Source: Kitasatospora albolonga (GTDB lineage Bacteria; Actinomycetota; Actinomycetes; Streptomycetales; Streptomycetaceae). From it: a DNA stretch of 64,000 nucleotides. The position numbers and the translations under genes are program-made. Shown here in pieces: positions 58,271 to 64,000 of the stretch; position 1 is the stretch's first letter; the number at the start of each line of letters is the position of its first letter. The notes beneath the pieces were generated by a model. It saw only the letters and a list, made by a program, of their open reading frames with translations. It was not told the origin of the DNA and did not search any database. Where the stretch lies: assembly GCA_002082585.1 (NCBI GenBank), contig CP020563.1, forward strand, positions 6,566,001 to 6,630,000, read 5' to 3'.

Positions 58271-60568
58271 TCAGGCGAGGCCGGTCGTGCGCCTCTTGGC
58301 CTGTCGGTGGAGCAGCAGCCCGCCGCCAAGGAGCGCCGCCGCAAGGAGAGTTACCGAGATCACAGTGAGCCCGGTCGCCGCGAGGCTGCCGCCGGAGGTC
58401 GTCTGGGCGCCGTTGCCGCCGACGGAACCGCCGCCCACCGTTCCTCCGGTGGAGCCGCTGTCGCCGCCCGTGGAGGTGCCGCCCGCGGAGGTGCCGCCCG
58501 CGGAAGCACCGCCCGCGGAGGTGCCGCCCGTGGAGGCGTCACCCGTCGAGCCTCCGACGGAGGAGGCGGCACCTGTCGAACCGTCACCACCGCTGTCGGA
58601 GCCGCCGCTTGTGGTGTCACCCGGACCGCCGGTGTCGCCTCCGGTGTCGCCGCCACCGTTGTCCCCGCCGCCCGTGGCCTCGGTGACCGTCAGCGTGATC
58701 GGGGCCGTACGGGTGGTGCCGACGTCGTTGCGGAACTCGGCGCGGTAGCGGTAGCCGTCCTGGGACGTGCGCGCGGTGAACGTGAGCACCGGCTCGGCCG
58801 CCCCGTCCAGCTCCCGCCAGGTCTGCCCGTCGTCGGTGGAGACCTGCCAGCGGACCGTGGGCTCCGGAGTGCCCTCCGCCCTTGCCGTGAGGGCCACTTC
58901 GTCCCCGGCCCGCACCGAGCGGTCGGCGGGCGCCTGGGTCACCAGGGGCGAGACCTGGCGGGTGAGCCGGGTGATCTTCCCCTCGGCCGGGCTGGTCACG
59001 AAGACCGTGGCCCCGCCCGGCTCGACGGCGAGCGAGGCGGCGCCGGACTGCGAGTGGTTCCCGGGCAGCGACAGCTCCTTGGCGGCCGGGGCGAAGTCCT
59101 CGGTGCCGTACACCGTCAGCGTTCCGTTGTTGTCGTTGGCCGGGTCGGAGAGGTCCCCGCCGTCCTGCCAGACGACGAAGGCGCGCCCGGTCTGCGCGTC
59201 GAAGGCGGCGTCCCGGGCCAGGTCCTTGCCGACCAGCGTCTTCACGAGCTTGCCCGCGGCGTCGAAGACCAGCACGGACCGGTTGACCCCGACCCAGACC
59301 GCCCCGGTCGCCGGGTCCGTCTCGGTGAACCCGGTCATGCCGTCGGCGCCGGGCAGGTCGAAGGTGTCCGTCACGGTGAAGGTGACGAGATCGACCCGGT
59401 GCAGCTTCCCGGCGGCGAAGTCGCTGAACCAGACCGCGCCCCGGGCGTGGTCGGCGGCGAACTGGTTGCCGCCCGGCAGGGTGAGGCTCCGGGTGGCTGT
59501 GCCGGTCGCGGTCTCGATCTCGGAGAGCCTGGTCCCCTGGGCGACCAGCACCGTGCCCGGGGCCGTACCGGGGGCGATGTCCGTGATCGTCGTCCCGGCG
59601 AGCCAGACGCCCGAGGCCGCCTTGTCACCCGGCTTGGCGCTTCCGAGGCCCCGCAGCGGGTAGTTGTAGACGACGCCGTCGCCCGGCAGCGGGCCGGAGA
59701 TCCGGGCCGCCGCCGAGGCGCGCAGCGCGCCGGTGGGGCCGGGGGCGTCGGCGATCCAGCTCTCGGCCTTCCCGTCCTCGGGGTTCAGCACGTACAGCCC
59801 GCGCTCGTCGACGTCGGCCGTGTCGGGGAGGTTGTCCGCACCGACGTACAGCTTCTTGGAGTCGGGGTGCAGGAGCAGGTCCAGCGGCTTGCCCGCCGAG
59901 GTGAAGTCGGCGGCAGGCTTGTACGAGACGGTCCCGGCGGGTACGTCGACGCCCTCGCCGCCCCCTTCGCCGGGCTCCTGGTCCGAGAAGACCACCGGGA
60001 TGCGCACGTCCTGCGTACGGTCGCCGCTCGCGCGGTGGTCGGCGCGGGTGACGACGGAGCACGGGACGTCGGCGCAGTCCAGCCCGTCGCCCTTGGAGCG
60101 GATCTCGATCTCCACGTCGAAGGAGCCGCCGGGGCCGAACGGCACGGCCAGCTCACCCTCGTACGGGTCGCCCGGAGGCACGATCCACTGCGAGTTCTTC
60201 GAACCGCCGCTCATGTCGGCGCCGCCGAGGCAGGGGGAGGGGACCCGGTTCGCGCCGTTGTCCTTGCAGAGCGCGACGTAGATGCCGGTCGTCGGCCCGT
60301 ACCCCTCGCCGGTGACCCGGATCTTCTCGCCCGCCGGGTCGAGCCCGGTGGTGGCGGAGACGGTGAGCTTCTGGCCCTTGGGGCCGGTGGCGCTCTTCGG
60401 GGCGGAGGCGTCGGCGCTGCTCGCGGCGCCCGCGGGGACCGCCGCGAGCAGCAGGGCGGCGACGGCCGCCGCACCGGCCCGGCGGCCGAGTCCGGCGGCT
60501 CCGCGGGGACCATGGGCGCCGCGCGGTCTGCCGGGGCCGGGGGGCGGGGTGCCCGGAGTGGGTGTCAT
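58271..60568 (-). CDS. Iron-box-linked secreted protein with LAATG sortase signal
   Basis: A 765-residue exported protein. A long signal (to ~50) is followed by a ~125-residue domain (GEGYGPTTGIYVALCKD, PSPCLGG, VVTRADH) homologous to the next protein upstream and similar to the neocarzinostatin-like domain found beside HtaA domains. Next come repeats of beta-propeller style (~200-540), an Ig-like domain (~545-630), a Gly/Ser/Thr linker with pentapeptide repeats, then SLAATG, a hydrophobic helix and HRQAKRR. The tail is a class E sortase signal, so the protein should be covalently fixed to the wall. The ATG at 60568 has GAGGA upstream. Probably co-transcribed with the iron-box gene. Confidence 0.82.
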   Translation of the reverse strand: MTPTPGTPPPGPGRPRGAHGPRGAAGLGRRAGAAAVAALLLAAVPAGAASSADASAPKSATGPKGQKLTVSATTGLDPAGEKIRVTGEGYGPTTGIYVALCKDNGANRVPSPCLGGADMSGGSKNSQWIVPPGDPYEGELAVPFGPGGSFDVEIEIRSKGDGLDCADVPCSVVTRADHRASGDRTQDVRIPVVFSDQEPGEGGGEGVDVPAGTVSYKPAADFTSAGKPLDLLLHPDSKKLYVGADNLPDTADVDERGLYVLNPEDGKAESWIADAPGPTGALRASAAARISGPLPGDGVVYNYPLRGLGSAKPGDKAASGVWLAGTTITDIAPGTAPGTVLVAQGTRLSEIETATGTATRSLTLPGGNQFAADHARGAVWFSDFAAGKLHRVDLVTFTVTDTFDLPGADGMTGFTETDPATGAVWVGVNRSVLVFDAAGKLVKTLVGKDLARDAAFDAQTGRAFVVWQDGGDLSDPANDNNGTLTVYGTEDFAPAAKELSLPGNHSQSGAASLAVEPGGATVFVTSPAEGKITRLTRQVSPLVTQAPADRSVRAGDEVALTARAEGTPEPTVRWQVSTDDGQTWRELDGAAEPVLTFTARTSQDGYRYRAEFRNDVGTTRTAPITLTVTEATGGGDNGGGDTGGDTGGPGDTTSGGSDSGGDGSTGAASSVGGSTGDASTGGTSAGGASAGGTSAGGTSTGGDSGSTGGTVGGGSVGGNGAQTTSGGSLAATGLTVISVTLLAAALLGGGLLLHRQAKRRTTGLA
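58470..58544 (-). repeat. Five 15-bp repeats encoding a GGTSA-type linker
   Basis: Five consecutive 15-bp units related to GCGGAGGTGCCGCCC lie within the linker of the wall-anchored protein. They encode Gly-Gly-Thr/Ala-Ser-Ala/Thr pentapeptides. Copy number is likely to vary among strains. Confidence 0.75.
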
Positions 60569-60646
60569 GTCATTCCTCGTCACGACGCGGGGAGCCCGGC
60601 CCCGGCGAGGAGCGCCGGGACCGGGCGGATGGCTGGTGGTGGGGTC

Positions 60647-61186
60647 CTATACGAAGTCGATCGGGGCGTGGACGTCGTACTTGCGGTCGTTGGTGTCGGT
60701 GTGGTCGGCGCGGGTCACGACGGCGCACTCGACGGTGTCGCCGCAGATGTTGCCGCCGCCGAGGTCGGCCTTGACGTGGATCTGCACGCTGAAGGTGCCG
60801 CCGGTGCCGAAGGTCGAGCTGTTGGGGAGGACGCCGCCGCCGAAGTTGGAGACCCAGTGGGAGGCGCCGGTGGTGCCGGCCTCGTCCTGGCCGCCGAGAC
60901 AGGGGGAGGGCTTGTTGGCGCCCTGGGCCCCGTCGACCACGCAGAGGCTGACGTAGACGCCCTGCGTGGTGTTGTAACCGCTGCCGGTGACGGTGATGTT
61001 CTGCCCGGAGGCGTTCGCCGTGTCGGGGGCGGTCAGCGACAGGTTGTAGGTGGTGCCCCCGTCGGTGATGGTGCGGGTCCCGGTCGCCGCGGCGGCGGGG
61101 GAGGAGAGGGAGAGCGCCAGGGCGGCGGCGGAGAGGACGGCGAAGCCCGTGCGGGCGAGGGTACGGGTGGAGGGAACAGCACTCAT
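60647..61186 (-). CDS. Small secreted iron-regulated protein, neocarzinostatin-like domain
   Basis: A 179-residue exported protein with a Sec signal (cleaved near AAAATG, ~34). The mature ~145 residues are one beta-sandwich-like domain: NITVTGSGYNTTQGVYVSLCV, PSPCLGGQDE, NICGDTVECAVVTRADH. Four cysteines probably form two disulfides. The same domain opens the large wall-anchored protein downstream. There is no anchor, so the protein is released or bound non-covalently. An iron box 54 bases upstream of the ATG places it under iron control, suggesting a role in binding iron, haem or a siderophore at the surface. The ligand is unknown. Confidence 0.8.
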   Translation of the reverse strand: MSAVPSTRTLARTGFAVLSAAALALSLSSPAAAATGTRTITDGGTTYNLSLTAPDTANASGQNITVTGSGYNTTQGVYVSLCVVDGAQGANKPSPCLGGQDEAGTTGASHWVSNFGGGVLPNSSTFGTGGTFSVQIHVKADLGGGNICGDTVECAVVTRADHTDTNDRKYDVHAPIDFV

Positions 61187-61239
61187 CGGATGAGCACCTT
61201 TCTCGGCATCGGAACCAGGACCACGGACACCCAGTCGAC

Positions 61240-61258
61240 TTAAGTAAGGCACACCTAA
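61240..61258 (-). promoter_or_regulatory. Iron box upstream of the secreted protein pair
   Basis: TTAAGTAAGGCACACCTAA (read on the plus strand) matches 16 of 19 positions of the iron box TTAGGTTAGGCTCACCTAA. It lies 54 bases before the ATG of the small secreted protein, in an AT-rich island, and is the third iron box of the window. Confidence 0.8.
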
Positions 61259-61319
61259 GTCCAAAGATGATTGGGTTGTCAACAAAAGGGCCCACGGAGG
61301 CCGGGGGAAGTGATCGAAA

Positions 61320-63896
61320 TCAGTCGAAGTCGGCCGAGGGAAAGGCTTGTTCGGTCCAGATGGTCTTTCCGGCCGGGGTGTAGCGCGTACCCCACCGCTG
61401 GACGAGCTGGGCGACGATGAACAGCCCGCGCCCGCCCTCGTCGTCCTCCGCGCTGTGGCGCAGGTGCGGCGAGGTGTGACCGGTGTCCGCCACCTCGCAG
61501 AGGAGCGTACGGTCGCGGATCAGCCGCAGCCGCAGCGGGCCGCCCCCGTACCGGACCGCGTTGGTGACCAGCTCGCTCACGACCAGTTCGGTCGCGAAGG
61601 AGAGCTCCTCCAGCCCCCAGTCGGCGAGTTGACGGGTGGTCAGCTCACGGGCCCGGCCCACGGTCACCGCCTCGGCGGGCAGCTCCCACTCGGCCACCCG
61701 TGAGGCGTCCAGCTGCCGGGTGCGGGCCAGGAGGAGGGCCGTGTCGTCGGCGGTCGTGGCGTCCGGGACCAGCGTGGAGACGGCCCGGTCGCAGAGGTCC
61801 TCCAGCGCGGCGGCGGGATCGCCGAGCACCCGGCCCAGGGCGTCGAGCCCTTGGTCGATGTCGTGGTCGCGCGCCTCCACCAGGCCGTCGGTGAAGAGCG
61901 CCAGCAGGCTTCCCACCGGCAGCTCGATCTCCATGGACTCGAAGGGCAGCCCGCCGAGGCCCAGCGGCGGCCCGGCCGGCAGGTCCGGGAACGTGACCTG
62001 CCCGTCGGGGTGCACGACCGCGGGGGGCAGATGCCCGGCCCGGGCCATGACGCACCGCCGCGAGACCGGGTCGTACACCGCGTACAGGCAGGTCGCCCCG
62101 GTGGTCAGCTCGTCGTACGCGTCCGACGCCGGGCCGCTGCGGGGGCCCGGCCGCTCCTCCAGCGGCTGCCCCACCAGGTCGTCCAGCCGGGTCAGCAGCT
62201 CGTCGGGGGCCATGTCCAGCTGGGCGAAGGCGCGCACGCTGGTGCGGAGCCGCCCCATGGTGGCGGCGGCCTGGAGACCGTGGCCGACCACGTCCCCGAC
62301 CACCAGACCGACCCGGGTCCCGGAGAGCGGGATCACGTCGAACCAGTCCCCGCCGACCCCCGTCACATCGTCCGACGGCAGATAGCGGTAGGCGATCTCC
62401 ACCGCCGACTGCGGCGGCACATGGTGGGGCAGCAGCTGGCGCTGGAGGGCGAGGGAGGCGGAGCGCTCCCGGGTGAAGCGGCGGGCGTTGTCGATGCAGA
62501 CGGCGGCGCGGGCGGCCAGCTCGTCCGCCAGGGCGACCTCGCCGTTGTCGAAGGTGGTGGCCGGACCGTGGGCGACCGCGCGCTCGGACGGATCGGGGGC
62601 CGGACTCCGTACGAAGGTGACGAGCCCCAGCACGCTGCCGCCGACCCGCAACGGGACGACCAGGACGTTGTCGTCGAGGACGAGGCCGCCGGAGGCCAGG
62701 CTGCGGTCCTGCGGCGAACCGGGCGGATAGGTGACCGGGGGATAGCGGTGGGCCGGGCTCCCCGGAGCCCCCGGGTGCAGCGGCTCGGCCGCGTCGGGCA
62801 CCCCCGGGGGCACCGCGTGCTCCCCGACCCGCAGGAGGTCCATGGCCGCCGTGCTCCCGGTCGCCGGGATCTCCCCGGTCATCACCGTCGCCCGCGCGAC
62901 ATCGACCCGTACGGCGGCGGCGAACTCCGGCACGGTCACCTCGGCGATCTCCTCGGCGGTGGTGACCACGTCCAGCACGGTCCCGATCCGCCGGCCGACC
63001 TCCACGAGCAGGGCGAGGCGCTGCTGGGCGCGGTGCCGGTCGGAGATGTCGAAGGCGTCCTCGCAGACCCCGAACACATGCCCGTGGGCGTCCTCCAGCC
63101 GGTAGTAGGAGCAGGACCACAGGTGCTCGGTCCCCGGGTCGCTGGGCGGGATGCCCTGGAAGTGCAGATCGAGAATGGGCTCCCCGGTGTCGAGCACGTG
63201 GTGCATCACGGCGTCGAGCGTCGGCGGGTACCCCGGGGTGACGAAGCGGCCCCCCGAGTAGAGCTCGTCGGCCCGCATCCCCAGGTACTCGGCGAGCGGC
63301 TTGCCGATCTCCCGCTCGTAGGCGGTGTTGCTCCAGGTCAGGCGGAGATCGGTGTCGTAGATCGCCAGCCCGACGGGCGACTGGGTGGCGAGCCCCTGGA
63401 GCAGGGCGAGCCGGCTCTCCCACTGCCGCAGCGCCCCCAGCTCCGCCGCCACGAGCACCCGCCCCGGCGCCGCTGCGCCCGGACCGGTGTCCGCCGTACC
63501 CGTCGTACCTACCGTACTCGCCATCGGGCACATCGTGGTGGCCACCAGCAGCTCACGGCCGTCCCGGTGACGCGCGAGCCGGATCTCGTTGCCGGGGGGC
63601 GACGATCCGGGGCCGGGGGCGGGGGCCGGGCGGTCCGGGGGGCCTGAAGGATCTGAGGGGCCTGATGGGTCCCGGCGGTCGGAGGCGGCCGGGAGGGGGC
63701 CCTCGGTGGGCAGCGGGGACAGGAACGCGCTCAGGGGCCGCCCGACGGCCTCCCGCGCCTCGTAGCCCAGCAGCTCGGTGGCGGCGGGGCTCCACCCGAC
63801 GACGGTGTCCTGGCCGTCCAGAACCACCGTGGCCGCCCTGGCGATGTCCAGGGGGCCACGGAAATCGGCGGCATCCGCCGCTCTGGTCGCGCTCAC
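61320..63896 (-). CDS. PAS/GAF/SpoIIE phosphatase with C-terminal HATPase (stress or sigma-factor regulator)
   Basis: An 858-residue cytoplasmic signalling protein. Domains in order: PAS (~15-60, VVGWSPAATELLGY), a Pro/Gly/Ser linker, a second PAS (~190-300, GLAIYDTDLRLTWSNTAYE), GAF (~315-490), a PP2C/SpoIIE phosphatase (~500-710; VGGDWFDVI and VGDVVGHG carry the metal-binding Asp residues) and an RsbW-like HATPase (~730-855; ELVVSELVTNAVRYGG). It would dephosphorylate an anti-sigma-factor antagonist in response to a sensed signal. The start is uncertain: GTG at 63896 was chosen; GTG at 63953 is possible. It stands alone and has no link to the iron genes. Confidence 0.85.
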   Translation of the reverse strand: MSATRAADAADFRGPLDIARAATVVLDGQDTVVGWSPAATELLGYEAREAVGRPLSAFLSPLPTEGPLPAASDRRDPSGPSDPSGPPDRPAPAPGPGSSPPGNEIRLARHRDGRELLVATTMCPMASTVGTTGTADTGPGAAAPGRVLVAAELGALRQWESRLALLQGLATQSPVGLAIYDTDLRLTWSNTAYEREIGKPLAEYLGMRADELYSGGRFVTPGYPPTLDAVMHHVLDTGEPILDLHFQGIPPSDPGTEHLWSCSYYRLEDAHGHVFGVCEDAFDISDRHRAQQRLALLVEVGRRIGTVLDVVTTAEEIAEVTVPEFAAAVRVDVARATVMTGEIPATGSTAAMDLLRVGEHAVPPGVPDAAEPLHPGAPGSPAHRYPPVTYPPGSPQDRSLASGGLVLDDNVLVVPLRVGGSVLGLVTFVRSPAPDPSERAVAHGPATTFDNGEVALADELAARAAVCIDNARRFTRERSASLALQRQLLPHHVPPQSAVEIAYRYLPSDDVTGVGGDWFDVIPLSGTRVGLVVGDVVGHGLQAAATMGRLRTSVRAFAQLDMAPDELLTRLDDLVGQPLEERPGPRSGPASDAYDELTTGATCLYAVYDPVSRRCVMARAGHLPPAVVHPDGQVTFPDLPAGPPLGLGGLPFESMEIELPVGSLLALFTDGLVEARDHDIDQGLDALGRVLGDPAAALEDLCDRAVSTLVPDATTADDTALLLARTRQLDASRVAEWELPAEAVTVGRARELTTRQLADWGLEELSFATELVVSELVTNAVRYGGGPLRLRLIRDRTLLCEVADTGHTSPHLRHSAEDDEGGRGLFIVAQLVQRWGTRYTPAGKTIWTEQAFPSADFD

Positions 63897-64000
63897 CGCG
63901 CCACACCGGCCTGGTCCATGGTCTTCAGAATCCGCCCTGGCCCCGGTCGGCACAACTGCGGTACGCCCGTGGCACGGCCGATCGGGGCGCCCGGCGTGCG

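Noticed and set aside
1..64000. Insertion sequence, prophage or integrative element
   Set aside because: No transposase, integrase or recombinase motifs, no terminal repeats and uniform base composition.

Overview
The window reads as chromosomal DNA of a Streptomyces species or close relative. Base composition is very GC-rich, third codon positions are almost always G or C, and GTG starts and ATGA/GTGA stop-start overlaps are common. Family content is also typical: a SepF paralogue, a DUF6099-like protein, SpoIIE/HATPase regulators, an LAATG sortase signal and DmdR/IdeR-type iron boxes. I see no rRNA, tRNA, CRISPR array, transposase or prophage gene.

Layout. 1-436 is the 3' end of a xanthine-dehydrogenase-family molybdenum subunit. 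722-9267 is an iron locus: a binding lipoprotein and two FecCD permeases run rightward from one iron box. Converging on them, leftward from a second iron box, are two half-size exporter-fold ABC proteins, a TetR regulator and an alpha/beta hydrolase. 9.4-14.3 kb holds small housekeeping or unknown genes: an acidic unknown protein, DedA, DeoR, a SepF paralogue, a MazG-like pyrophosphohydrolase, a DUF6099-like protein and an F420-type LLM oxidoreductase. 14.35-19.4 kb is mmuM followed by the bacterial RNA-repair pair Hen1 and Pnkp. 19.4-23.5 kb is arginine deiminase, catabolic ornithine carbamoyltransferase and a cationic amino-acid permease, with no carbamate kinase in view.

24.3-32.3 kb is an aerobic CoA-thioester aromatic catabolic cluster: acyl-CoA ligase, a fused flavin monooxygenase/Old Yellow Enzyme reductase, enoyl-CoA hydratase, acyl-CoA dehydrogenase, RidA and a PaaX regulator. 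It fits the 2-aminobenzoate (anthranilate) or salicylate route, and the RidA favours the amino substrate. 32.6-39.1 kb is a complete six-gene Mrp Na+/H+ antiporter operon in which MrpA carries the MrpB part.

39.2-57.9 kb is a cell-surface glycan cluster. It has a CDP-alcohol phosphotransferase and a cytidylyltransferase, three glycosyltransferases, a Wzz-like protein fused to a degenerate tyrosine-kinase domain, a flippase, a polymerase, GDP-mannose dehydratase and GDP-fucose synthase, an initiating sugar-phosphate transferase, a lipoprotein and two very similar secreted LamG proteins.

58.2-61.3 kb is a third iron-box-controlled unit. It encodes a small secreted protein and a large secreted protein that share an N-terminal domain; the large one ends in an LAATG sortase signal, a membrane segment and a basic tail. 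61.3-63.9 kb is a PAS/GAF/SpoIIE phosphatase/HATPase regulator.

The most notable points are the Hen1/Pnkp RNA-repair operon, the iron-regulated wall-anchored protein pair, the aminobenzoyl-CoA-type cluster with repeated CGACAA sites at its divergent promoter, and the pseudo-kinase Wzz protein. All functional statements come from motif reading only; no database search was run.
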